Source: Acidimicrobiales bacterium
GTDB lineage: Bacteria > Actinomycetota > Acidimicrobiia > Acidimicrobiales > Palsa-688
Assembly: GCA_019241495.1 (NCBI GenBank)
Contig: JAFAWZ010000139.1
Span: 1 to 6,397 of the forward strand
Direction of reading: 5' to 3'
Length of the DNA stretch: 6,397 nucleotides
Shown piece after piece: positions 1 to 6,004 of the stretch (its first letter is position 1; the number at the start of each line of letters is the position of its first letter). Position numbers and translations under genes: made by a program. Under the pieces are notes generated by a model. It made no database searches and was not told the origin of the DNA. It was given only the letters and a program-made list of their open reading frames with translations.

Positions 1-813
1 GGCCCGATCGATCAGGGCCAGTCCTTCCCCTACTTGGTCGTCGTCCCAAAGGGTCGGGTCCTGGTCCTCCAAAAGGACAAGGTCGCCCCACTCGTCGTAG
101 CGGGCCGGACGGCGACCGTCGTGAAGCAGCATCAACGCCAGCAACCCGGTCACTTCCGGCTCGGCCGGCATGAGCTGGACCAGCAATCGGGCGAGCCGGA
201 TGGCTTCCTGGCACAGCCCGGCCGTCGCCGTGTAGCCCTGGTTGAAGAGCAGGTAGATGACGGCCAGAACGGCGCTCAAGCGCTCGGGCAGTACCTCGGG
301 GGGCGGCACCCGGTACGGGATGGCGGCGTGGCGGATCTTCCGCTTGGCCCGCACCAGGCGCTGCGCCATTGTCGCTTCGGGGACGAGAAAGGCCCGGGCG
401 ATCTCGGCCGTGGTCAGACCGGCCACGGTCCGCAGCGTCAGCGCCACCCGTGCCTCCAGGGCCAGCGCCGGGTGGCAACAGGTGAATATCAGGCGGAGCC
501 GGTCGTCGGATATCCCCTCGCCGGTCTCCGCCGTCTGGTGCTTCTCGGCCCGGGCCAGCTGCTCCAGCTTGGCCGCGCCGACCCGGGACCGCCGCTGCCG
601 GTCGAAGGCCCGGTTACGGGCCACGGTGGTGAGCCAGGCTCCGGGCCGTCGCGGCACCCCTTCTACCGGCCACCGCTGCAAGGCGACTGTGAACGCCTCC
701 TGGGCGCACTCCTCGGCCAGGTCCCAGTCGCCGGTCGAGCGGATGACGGTGGCGACGACCCGGGCCCACTCGTCACCGAAGGCGGCCGCTACCGCGCCGG
801 CTACATCTCCCAG
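1..813 (-). CDS. ECF42-type RNA polymerase sigma factor with C-terminal extension (3' end cut by window edge)
   Basis: An extracytoplasmic-function sigma factor that directs RNA polymerase to a small promoter set. The frame is open from 825 to the left edge. Counting from the CTG at 813, region 2 spans about residues 10-75 (GDWDLAEECAQEAF, then GAWLTTVARNRAFDR) and region 4 about 104-164 (TCCHPALALEARVALTLRTV, LTTAEIARAFLV, QRLVRAKRKI). A C-terminal extension begins near residue 180 with AVIYLLFNQGYTATAG, typical of ECF42 sigma factors with a helical SnoaL-less tail. Members are usually about 400 residues, so roughly 130-150 are missing. No ATG, GTG or TTG lies in frame between the upstream in-frame stop (1014-1012) and 682; the first is a TTG at 681, already inside region 2. 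CTG at 813 is preceded by GAGG (822-819) with 5-nt spacing and gives the expected GDVAGAVAAAF start. It overlaps the DGPF gene by 13 nt, so translation is probably coupled. The family is confident; the start is tentative. Confidence 0.9.
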   Translation of the reverse strand, partial: MGDVAGAVAAAFGDEWARVVATVIRSTGDWDLAEECAQEAFTVALQRWPVEGVPRRPGAWLTTVARNRAFDRQRRSRVGAAKLEQLARAEKHQTAETGEGISDDRLRLIFTCCHPALALEARVALTLRTVAGLTTAEIARAFLVPEATMAQRLVRAKRKIRHAAIPYRVPPPEVLPERLSAVLAVIYLLFNQGYTATAGLCQEAIRLARLLVQLMPAEPEVTGLLALMLLHDGRRPARYDEWGDLVLLEDQDPTLWDDDQVGEGLALIDRA

Positions 814-1148
814 ATCGGCCTCACTTCGATGGTGCCGTGGAGGGCGGCCGGGAGCCGGCTGGCGATGTCGGTGGCGTCGTCGAGATCTTTGGCATCGACG
901 ATGAAGAAACCGCCGACCTGCTCCTTGGTCTCCGCGAACGGACCGTCCGCGGTGATCACCTCGCCGTCGCGGACCCGCACGGTGGTGGCGTCGGACGTCG
1001 GGCGCAGCCGCTCACCGCCCTGCAGGACACCCCGCTCGGTCATCTCCTGCATCCAGGCGCCATAGCCGGCGAGAATCTCCGCGCCGGCCGACTCGGACTG
1101 GGACAACATCCACTTCTCGTCCACACAGATCAACAAGGCATAACGCAT
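801..1148 (-). CDS. DGPF/YCII-related domain protein, partner of the ECF42 sigma factor
   Basis: A 115-residue protein of the YCII-related (DGPF) family, a small ferredoxin-like alpha/beta fold. It begins MRYALLICVDE and carries the family signature DGPFAETKEQVGGFFIVDA, with DGPF at residues 68-71. It ends at the usual place with GTIEVRPIWEM, so it is full length. The biochemical role of DGPF proteins is not established; they are typically encoded beside ECF42 sigma factors and are often among their targets. The ATG at 1148 is supported by a strong AGGAGGA at 1162-1156 with 7-nt spacing. The sigma-factor gene starts inside the last codons of this one, so the two form an operon with this gene first. 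A predicted sigma-dependent promoter and a palindrome lie just upstream. Confidence 0.92.
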   Translation of the reverse strand: MRYALLICVDEKWMLSQSESAGAEILAGYGAWMQEMTERGVLQGGERLRPTSDATTVRVRDGEVITADGPFAETKEQVGGFFIVDAKDLDDATDIASRLPAALHGTIEVRPIWEM

Positions 1149-1155
1149 CGACAGG

Positions 1156-1162
1156 TCCTCCT
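1156..1162 (-). promoter_or_regulatory. Shine-Dalgarno site of the DGPF gene
   Basis: AGGAGGA on the minus strand, 7 nt before the ATG at 1148. It fixes the start of the DGPF protein and lies outside the adjacent palindrome. Confidence 0.8.
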
Positions 1163-1173
1163 AACAGGTGGTT

Positions 1174-1195
1174 GGTTCGCCGTATACGACGAACC
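1174..1195. repeat. 22-bp near-perfect palindrome, possible operator
   Basis: Arms GGTTCG (1174-1179) and CGAACC (1190-1195) flank a CGTATACG core (1181-1188) that is itself self-complementary. Only the 1180/1189 pair (C and A) breaks the symmetry, so 20 of 22 bases pair. It covers the predicted -10 element and start site of the DGPF-sigma operon. Such sites are typical of dimeric repressors such as TetR-type proteins, but no regulator gene is visible in the window. If transcribed, it could instead form a leader hairpin. Confidence 0.55.
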
Positions 1196-1214
1196 GGGCC
1201 CGGCCGGATCGACA
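1188..1214 (-). promoter_or_regulatory. Candidate ECF42 (autoregulatory) promoter
   Basis: On the minus strand TGTCGA occupies 1214-1209 and, after exactly 17 nt, CGTC occupies 1191-1188. From memory of work on Streptomyces ECF42 factors, their promoters have TGTCGA at -35 and a CG(A/T)C-like -10. Transcription would start near 1180 and give a short leader carrying the Shine-Dalgarno site. The position fits autoregulation of the DGPF-sigma operon. The motif match is seen directly; its function is inferred. Confidence 0.55.
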
Positions 1215-1240
1215 CCCCCGGCGTCAAGTTTCGCCCGCCG

Positions 1241-2101
1241 TCACGTCTGGAGGTCGAGGACAGTGTCGGCCAGCCACCCCACCTCTTCCGGCCAACTGTC
1301 CGGCTCCACCCTGGCGATGGGGCGGACGACGAACTTCGACAGACCGTTGTCCACCAGCTGTCCGATCAAACGTCGCAAGCGGGCCGCCCCTACCGGCACC
1401 AACTCGGTGATGTCCGCATCGTTCTCCGGGCGGGGCCGGCGCAGCCTGATGCGCGCCGCCGTTTCGATGTCCTCGGACCGCCGGGCGTACCCGAGGGACA
1501 GGCCGAAATGCTCCGGATCGATCGTCCTACCGGCGCGGGCCGCCTCGTCCTGGATGGCCTGGCGGATCTCGCCAGCCCGCTTGGGCGACACCTGGGACCC
1601 CAGCCACCCGTCCGACACCCGTCCGGCCCGGGCAATGGCGTCGGGCCCGGCCCCTCCCAACCAGATCTCGAGCGGCGCCTGAACCGGTCGCACGGGCAAG
1701 CCGTCCGCCCACAACCGGCGCAGCTTCGGGATCAGCTCCTCCATCATGCGACCCCGATGGCTCCCCGCCGTACCCAGCGCCTCCCGCTCACCGGGCAGGT
1801 CGAGACCCGGGACGAAGGTCACGAGCAGCCGGCCCCCGGTCAGCCGGTCCAGCTGAGCCAGCCGGTGGGCCAGCAGATAGGGCTGGGTGCCGAAGGGGAT
1901 GAAGTTCGCCCCGAGCCGCACCCGCTCGGTGCGCGCCGCGATGAAGGCGAGCCCGAGAGACGGGTCGGTCGAAGGCACAGAAGGCACGTCGGACATCCAA
2001 ACGGTGTCGAAGCCCCTGCGCTCCACCTCCTCGACGGCCGCACCCAGACGCCCCGCATCTGGAGGACCGGAGCCCACTGACACCGCGAAGCGGACCTTCA
2101 T
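1241..2101 (-). CDS. LLM-class (luciferase-like) oxidoreductase, probably F420-dependent
   Basis: A 286-residue flavin/F420 oxidoreductase of the bacterial luciferase-like TIM-barrel superfamily, cytoplasmic, substrate unknown. Visible landmarks are the first strand MKVRFAVSVGSGP (1-13), AAVEEVERRGFDTVWMSD (21-38), TERVRLGANFIPF (58-70), the long AHRLAQLDRLTGGRLLVTFVPG (78-99), and PLEIWLGGAGPDAIARAGRVSDGWLGS (143-169), which is characteristic of actinobacterial LLM proteins. Length is normal for the family. The frame stays open upstream to 2230, but the added 43 residues do not resemble the family, so the ATG at 2101 is chosen. No Shine-Dalgarno site precedes it; a TATCCT hexamer at 2115-2110 would suit a leaderless transcript. 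The gene is divergent from the membrane protein at 2206. F420 rather than FMN is inferred from the actinobacterial setting; no cofactor-specific residue was checked. Confidence 0.9.
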   Translation of the reverse strand: MKVRFAVSVGSGPPDAGRLGAAVEEVERRGFDTVWMSDVPSVPSTDPSLGLAFIAARTERVRLGANFIPFGTQPYLLAHRLAQLDRLTGGRLLVTFVPGLDLPGEREALGTAGSHRGRMMEELIPKLRRLWADGLPVRPVQAPLEIWLGGAGPDAIARAGRVSDGWLGSQVSPKRAGEIRQAIQDEAARAGRTIDPEHFGLSLGYARRSEDIETAARIRLRRPRPENDADITELVPVGAARLRRLIGQLVDNGLSKFVVRPIARVEPDSWPEEVGWLADTVLDLQT

Positions 2102-2109
2102 GAAGATGC

Positions 2110-2115
2110 AGGATA
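2110..2115 (-). promoter_or_regulatory. Possible -10 element of a leaderless oxidoreductase transcript
   Basis: TATCCT on the minus strand ends 8 nt before the ATG at 2101, the distance expected if transcription starts at or next to the start codon. There is no Shine-Dalgarno sequence, and no good -35 hexamer 16-18 nt upstream. The rest of the divergent spacer (2102-2205) shows no convincing operator, nor a clear promoter for the plus-strand gene. Confidence 0.25.
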
Positions 2116-2192
2116 GACCTACGGTCCGAGATGTTGATTGGGGATCGACGGCGGCGGGGAAAACACTAATTGACCACGACTCGTCTTCGATT

Positions 2193-2198
2193 AGGAGG
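2193..2198 (+). promoter_or_regulatory. Shine-Dalgarno site of the membrane protein gene
   Basis: AGGAGG 7 nt before the ATG at 2206. It selects that ATG over the out-of-frame ATG at 2201 and over an in-frame TTG at 2170. Confidence 0.8.
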
Positions 2199-2205
2199 TC
2201 ATGCG

Positions 2206-2871
2206 ATGACGTGGGCAATGGATAGACCACGAGGCCTGCGTTGGCACGGCCGAGAGACGATGACCGGCGAGGGCCTCCGGGCCATTGTGGTGCCTTCAGG
2301 TGCCCACTTTGTCGGCATCCTTACTGTCCTCGTGGCGGCTTGGGGAGCAATAGGCGTGTTCATCGGACCGGCCTTCGACTGGACTCCCACGAGCGACTCG
2401 TCATGGACTTGGAACACCCAGAATTGGATGCTGCACCTGCTTCCGGGGGCCGTGGCCTTCGTGGGCGGGCTTATGATCCTCATGGCCAGCCCGCGGCGAT
2501 TGGCCGGTGGCCGTAGCGTCATCGACCTGGCCGCCCTGATGGTGGTCGCGTGCGGCGCCTGGTTCGTCATCGGACCGGCCTTGTGGGCCACCTTCGAGAG
2601 CGGGACGCCCTTCCAGGGCGCCGGCCCCACCAATGAGTTCTGGTACCAGCTCGGCTCCAGCCTGGGCCCGGGATTGGTCCTTGCCTTCCTTGGAGGCATG
2701 GCGTTGAAGGCGGGGATAGCCCGGCCCGGGATGGCCGTAGCGGAGCCCGTCGATGAACCCGTGGCCGGGCCCGACCGGGCGGCCGCGGCGGCTGAGCCGA
2801 GCCGGACCATGCCTGAGCGCCAGCGGCCGGCCACGACGACACAACCGGCGACCGGCCCTACCTCGGGTTAG
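2206..2871 (+). CDS. Four-helix integral membrane protein of unknown function
   Basis: A 221-residue protein I cannot assign to a named family. Four hydrophobic segments are visible at about residues 34-54, 75-94, 105-130 and 148-168. A polar N-terminus precedes them, and a Pro/Ala/Thr-rich, probably disordered tail follows (about 176-221). The segments look like an internal duplication: GAIGVFIGPAFDW (helix 1) resembles GAWFVIGPALW (helix 3), and LPGAVAFVGGLMIL (helix 2) resembles LGPGLVLAFLGGMAL (helix 4). The Trp-rich loop WTWNTQNWMLHLLPG recalls actinobacterial small membrane proteins and SPW-repeat-like proteins, but this is only a resemblance. The start at 2206 is set by AGGAGG at 2193-2198. 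The gene stands alone, divergent from the oxidoreductase. Its stop overlaps the ParA stop by 4 nt on the opposite strand, which leaves no room for a terminator between them. Confidence 0.85.
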   Translation: MTWAMDRPRGLRWHGRETMTGEGLRAIVVPSGAHFVGILTVLVAAWGAIGVFIGPAFDWTPTSDSSWTWNTQNWMLHLLPGAVAFVGGLMILMASPRRLAGGRSVIDLAALMVVACGAWFVIGPALWATFESGTPFQGAGPTNEFWYQLGSSLGPGLVLAFLGGMALKAGIARPGMAVAEPVDEPVAGPDRAAAAAEPSRTMPERQRPATTTQPATGPTSG

Positions 2872-3617
2872 AACTCGCCTTGGTCGCGGATCTCGTCCCA
2901 CAGCTTGCGATAGGCGGCCGCGGCCGAGCTGCGGGGGGCGAAGATCTCTACCGGGGCCTGTCGCATCCCCATCTGCTCGAAGGTCGTTGAGGCCGGCACT
3001 TCGGCAGCGAGGACCTCGGGGCGGGTCCCGGCCAACTCGGTGATGATCTCGCGATGCAGCTTCCGGCGCCGGTCGACCATGGTGAAGAACGCCATGACCT
3101 TGGGCGGGCGGCGCATCTCGCGGGCTTTCAAAAAGGCTTGCAGCTGATCCAGGGTGCGCGCCGGCAGGGGCGCAGGCACCATGGGTACGAGCACCCGGGC
3201 CGCCGCCTCGAACACGCTCTCCGATACCAGAGACAGAGACGGCGGGCAGTCCAGTACGACGGTGTCGTACTGGTCGCGTACCGGGGCCAGGACCCGGGCC
3301 AGCTGGCGGGTCGGCCGCTTGGTCGTGTCGAGATGCAGGTCCATGTGCCGGTACGAGAGGTCGGCGGGAAGCAGATCGAGCCGGTCGAAGTCGGTGCCGC
3401 GGATGAGGCTGTCGACGTCCAGCCGGCCCCGCACCAGGCGCCTCCCCCCGCCTTTGACTCTGGGCTTCACCCGGAACATGTAGCTCGCGGCTCCTTGGGG
3501 GTCGAGGTCCCAGACCAGCGTGCGCGCCCCTTCGACCGCGCTCAGGTAAGCGAGGTTGACAGCGGTGGTCGTCTTTCCGACTCCCCCTTTGATCGAGTAC
3601 GCCGCGATGACCCGCAT
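2868..3617 (-). CDS. ParA/MinD-family (deviant Walker A) ATPase, third gene of the PhoU-CHAD-ParA operon
   Basis: A 249-residue cytoplasmic ATPase of the ParA type. The deviant Walker A motif KGGVGKTTT lies at residues 10-18, with signature Lys10 and catalytic Lys15. The Walker A' region WDLDPQGAAS is at 36-45 and the Walker B region TVVLDCPPSLSL at 119-130, with Asp123. There is no N-terminal DNA-binding extension, so the size matches small ParA or McdA-like ATPases rather than plasmid type Ia ParA. A basic, glycine-rich stretch (KPRVKGGGRRLVRGR, about 51-65) follows Walker A'. These proteins dimerise on ATP, bind DNA non-specifically and move or space cargo. No ParB gene or parS-like cluster is seen. 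The ATG at 3617 shares its A with the CHAD stop (TGATG), indicating translational coupling; no separate Shine-Dalgarno site is evident. Cargo is inferred from context to be the polyphosphate-binding CHAD partner. Confidence 0.93.
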   Translation of the reverse strand: MRVIAAYSIKGGVGKTTTAVNLAYLSAVEGARTLVWDLDPQGAASYMFRVKPRVKGGGRRLVRGRLDVDSLIRGTDFDRLDLLPADLSYRHMDLHLDTTKRPTRQLARVLAPVRDQYDTVVLDCPPSLSLVSESVFEAAARVLVPMVPAPLPARTLDQLQAFLKAREMRRPPKVMAFFTMVDRRRKLHREIITELAGTRPEVLAAEVPASTTFEQMGMRQAPVEIFAPRSSAAAAYRKLWDEIRDQGEF

Positions 3618-5137
3618 CAGGTGCGCATGCCGACCAGCGACTCCAGGCGTCGGCGATTCCTGGCCGAGGAGAAGCGGGCGAAGCGGGCCTCGAACTCCTC
3701 GCGGGCCTGGGCTTCTCTCCGTTCCAGCTCGTCGGTCTGACGACCGAGCGCCATCAGCGTCGCCGCCGGGACGCGCCGTTCCATCAGCTCGTCGGCCATC
3801 GTCTGCAAGGCGACCGCCTGGACCTGGCAGTCCTGATACTCACCGAGGTTCTCCTGGAGCAGCTTGAGCTCCTTCACCGCCGCGGTCCGGTCGTGGTCGG
3901 GGTAGAGGGTCTGGAAGCATTCGAGCAGGTAGCGCAGCTCCTTGGCTCGCTTGCGCAGGTCGTGGAGAGCCTCCGCGGGGCTACCAGCGTGGATGGCCCG
4001 GCCCCGCTTTAGGACCCGGCGGTAGGCCCGGGCCACGTGCTCGTCGGCCACCTCGCCCGCCGGGCGCCCGGCGTCGGGCGCCTCTTCCGAGTAGGGGCCC
4101 GGTGAGCCAGACACCATGCTCTGCCATTGGTCGATCAGCAGCTTGTAGCGCTCCGAGTCCAGGGCCGAGAGGAGCTGCAGCTGGGCGTGCTGGCGCTTCT
4201 CGGCCAGATAGGCCCGCAGGGGCTCGAGCTCCCGCTCCGTCCGTCCCTCCAGCTCTTCCAGGTGGACGTCCAGGTCCCGGGGTGGGCCGGTCAGCGCTCC
4301 GAGCCAGCCCAGCTCGCCGGCCAAGGCGGAGACCTGGCCGGCCGGGAGGATGCCCCCGGCCTGGCGGACCATGGAGCGGGCCCGTCGCACCGCCACCCGG
4401 TAGTCGTGCAGGAACTCGATGTCGAGCTGCTGGCGGACCCCCTCCTCGTTGGCCACTACGTGGTTGCGGAGCCGTTCGAGGACGGCCCCAACCGCCGCCG
4501 CCGCGGGCATCTCCCGTTCGAGGGGGACCCCCGGCCCCCGGTCGGCGCCCGGCTCGGCCCGCCCGGTTGCCGCCAGGATGCTGACGATCAAAGGTACGCC
4601 CGCCGCCTGCAACCCCATCTCCTCGAGGGCCGCCGTGATCCGGGCGGCCCAACTGCTGTAGCCCCGCACGGGAACGACCGTCACGAAGCGCAGCACGTGG
4701 CGGCCCCCGGCCGGCTCGACGACGACGAAACGATCAAGGAACACCCGGGCCACCGTCTTGGCGTCAGGGTTCAGCACAGCGAGGCGCTGCAGGCGGGCTT
4801 GCGCGGTGGCCTGCACGAGGAGCCGCCTCCCCTCGATCACGGATCGGACCGGGTCCCACGGGAGGTCACGGGCTTCAGCAGGTGCGTTCTCCATCTCGGC
4901 GGTGGCCTGAACCTCCCCGCTGCGAGCGTCGCGAAGCGTAAGTGTGCCGGCGCCCCACCGGTCCGCGCCGACCTCGAGCGTCCGGCCCGAGCCGTAGAGC
5001 CGCCAATCGGCGGTGTCCAGGTACTGGCGGGCGCTGGCCCCACCGGGCTCGGCCGCGATGATGGCCGTGTCACCCAGGCGAGCGAGCACGGCGCGCGTCG
5101 AGATCCGGGACGGCAAGCGGTACCGGAGCGGGCCCAT
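3617..5137 (-). CDS. CHAD-domain protein with a degenerate N-terminal CYTH-like domain
   Basis: A 506-residue protein, presumably cytoplasmic. Residues 1-190 look like a CYTH (triphosphate tunnel) fold: RQYLDTADWRLYGSGRTLEV (37-56) and GTLTLRD (64-70) match the usual 'YDT...L...TLR' pattern. The catalytic ExExK motif expected at the N-terminus is replaced by PLRYRLP, so triphosphatase activity is doubtful. Residues about 210-500 form a CHAD domain with its two His/Arg/Lys-rich helices: LHDYRVAVRRARSMVR (243-258) and LHDLRKRAKELRYLLE (391-406). WLGALTGPPRDLDVHL and LQENLGEYQDCQVQ follow the first and second helix respectively. CHAD domains bind polyphosphate through these basic residues and target polyphosphate granules. 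The start at 5137 is the only in-frame ATG, GTG or TTG after an upstream stop at 5188-5186; it has no clear Shine-Dalgarno site. The gene lies 62 nt after phoU and is coupled to ParA through TGATG. Confidence 0.92.
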   Translation of the reverse strand: MGPLRYRLPSRISTRAVLARLGDTAIIAAEPGGASARQYLDTADWRLYGSGRTLEVGADRWGAGTLTLRDARSGEVQATAEMENAPAEARDLPWDPVRSVIEGRRLLVQATAQARLQRLAVLNPDAKTVARVFLDRFVVVEPAGGRHVLRFVTVVPVRGYSSWAARITAALEEMGLQAAGVPLIVSILAATGRAEPGADRGPGVPLEREMPAAAAVGAVLERLRNHVVANEEGVRQQLDIEFLHDYRVAVRRARSMVRQAGGILPAGQVSALAGELGWLGALTGPPRDLDVHLEELEGRTERELEPLRAYLAEKRQHAQLQLLSALDSERYKLLIDQWQSMVSGSPGPYSEEAPDAGRPAGEVADEHVARAYRRVLKRGRAIHAGSPAEALHDLRKRAKELRYLLECFQTLYPDHDRTAAVKELKLLQENLGEYQDCQVQAVALQTMADELMERRVPAATLMALGRQTDELERREAQAREEFEARFARFSSARNRRRLESLVGMRT

Positions 5138-5179
5138 CAGCGCGGCACGGATGCGGGTTGGTACTTGTAGATCAGGCCG

Positions 5180-5207
5180 GCCAGGTTAATGAGGCCAGGC
5201 TAATGAG
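5180..5207. repeat. 14-bp tandem duplication over the phoU stop codon
   Basis: GCCAGGTTAATGAG (5180-5193) is followed directly by GCCAGGCTAATGAG (5194-5207), 13 of 14 identical. The second copy contains the end and TAG stop of the PhoU gene on the minus strand, and the first extends into the spacer before the CHAD gene. It looks like a small slippage duplication that lengthened the spacer; no regulatory role is evident. Confidence 0.7.
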
Positions 5208-5898
5208 ACTGGAGGAGATCCAGTCGCCGGGTGACGTTGACTGCATGGTCACCGAGTCGCTCGAAGTACCGGGCGACCAGCCCCATCTCGATGGCGACCG
5301 GGATGGACACCCCGCCCGCGGCCAGCTCGGCGGTCAGGCTGACGTGCAGGTCGTCGATCTCGTCGTCGCGGGCTCGCAGCAGGTCGGCCGCGGTCGGATC
5401 CTGGTTGGCGTAGGCGGCCGCCGCCATGCCCCACATCTCCAGCCCCACAGCGCCCATCTGGGAGACCAGGCTGAGGGCTCTCGGCGTCAGCCACCGGGCC
5501 AGACCCTGCGCAGCGTGCGAGGCGATGTGCTCAGCCAGGTCGCCGCTGCGCTCCAGCTCGGGCAGGATGCGCAGGATCAGGAGCAGCTTGCGCTGCCGGT
5601 CTGCGTCGTCGGAAGGGCGAATCAGCTCGTCGAGCACCGCTTTCTCCAGGCTGCGGTGCAAGGCGTCGATCAGCTGGTCCCGGGCAACCAAGGCCCGCGC
5701 CGCGTCCCGGTCGGTAGCGAGAAATATCTCCGTGGCCCCGGCCAGGGCCTCCCTGACCAGCGTGAAGATGCGCAGCACCTCTTCGTCCAGCTTGACCAGG
5801 CCGGCAACGCCGGGCGCGATGGACCGTGCGACCGCAGCCACGTCGACCGAGGCGGCCAGCACTGCTTCGCCCGGCAAGGCCGGGGCGGGTTCGATCAC
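5200..5898 (-). CDS. phoU: PhoU-family phosphate-signalling protein, first gene of the operon
   Basis: A 232-residue all-helical protein with the two-repeat PhoU architecture. Its metal/phosphate-site motifs are LPELERSGDLAEHIA (about 112-126) in the first repeat and ARYFERLGDHAVNVTRR (about 209-225) in the second. ARDDEIDDLHVSL (about 176-188) is the usual connecting helix. PhoU proteins sit at the Pst transporter/PhoR kinase junction and repress phosphate-starvation signalling; some influence polyphosphate levels. No pst or phoR gene is in the window. An ATG at 5904 is in frame, but GGAGG (5911-5907) would be only 2 nt away. The GTG at 5898 has an 8-nt spacing and is preferred, at the cost of two residues. 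The leader carries a PHO box and promoter, and CHAD and ParA follow on the same strand. Actinobacteria can hold several paralogues, so the symbol denotes the family only. Confidence 0.9.
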   Translation of the reverse strand: MIEPAPALPGEAVLAASVDVAAVARSIAPGVAGLVKLDEEVLRIFTLVREALAGATEIFLATDRDAARALVARDQLIDALHRSLEKAVLDELIRPSDDADRQRKLLLILRILPELERSGDLAEHIASHAAQGLARWLTPRALSLVSQMGAVGLEMWGMAAAAYANQDPTAADLLRARDDEIDDLHVSLTAELAAGGVSIPVAIEMGLVARYFERLGDHAVNVTRRLDLLQSH

Positions 5899-5906
5899 GT
5901 GCATTC

Positions 5907-5911
5907 CCTCC
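5907..5911 (-). promoter_or_regulatory. Shine-Dalgarno site deciding the PhoU start
   Basis: GGAGG at 5911-5907 lies 8 nt before GTG at 5898 but only 2 nt before the in-frame ATG at 5904, so the GTG is favoured. Confidence 0.65.
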
Positions 5912-5935
5912 GGCGGCGCGCTCTCCGGCCCAGCA

Positions 5936-5957
5936 CAAGGGCTCCGCTGGAGTCTTG
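5936..5957 (-). promoter_or_regulatory. Interrupted hairpin in the phoU leader
   Basis: On the minus strand an outer stem CAAG/CTTG and an inner stem CTCC/GGAG enclose an AGC loop, with a small A versus CC internal loop. It lies between the predicted start site (about 5998) and the Shine-Dalgarno site. No U-run follows, so it is not a terminator. Any role in translation or stability is speculative. Confidence 0.35.
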
Positions 5958-6004
5958 CCGACCCGGCCCCGGACCGGAAGGGCGAGCTGGTGAGTGTTCG
6001 GACG

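Noticed and set aside
34..1065. Long plus-strand open frame opposite the sigma and DGPF genes
   Set aside because: It is antisense to two genes with clear family motifs; its composition is Gln/Arg/Gly/Pro-rich shadow coding with no recognisable domain.
1148..1153. Second TGTCGA adjoining the DGPF start codon
   Set aside because: No CG(A/T)C-like -10 lies 16-18 nt downstream, and that position is inside the coding sequence.
1012..1227. Minus-strand frame upstream of, and in the same frame as, the sigma factor
   Set aside because: It ends at a stop (1014-1012) inside the DGPF gene and cannot supply a start for the sigma factor.
2102..2230. Extension of the oxidoreductase N-terminus to an ATG at 2230
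   Set aside because: The extra 43 residues lack family similarity and would run across the divergent spacer and the Shine-Dalgarno site of the opposite gene.
2868..3617. ParA as a plasmid or chromosome partition gene
   Set aside because: No ParB, parS-like repeats, replication or mobility genes are nearby; coupling to a CHAD gene points to a different cargo.
4127..5170. 347-codon plus-strand open frame opposite the CHAD gene
   Set aside because: It is antisense to a gene with clear CYTH-like and CHAD motifs; long antisense frames are expected at this GC content.
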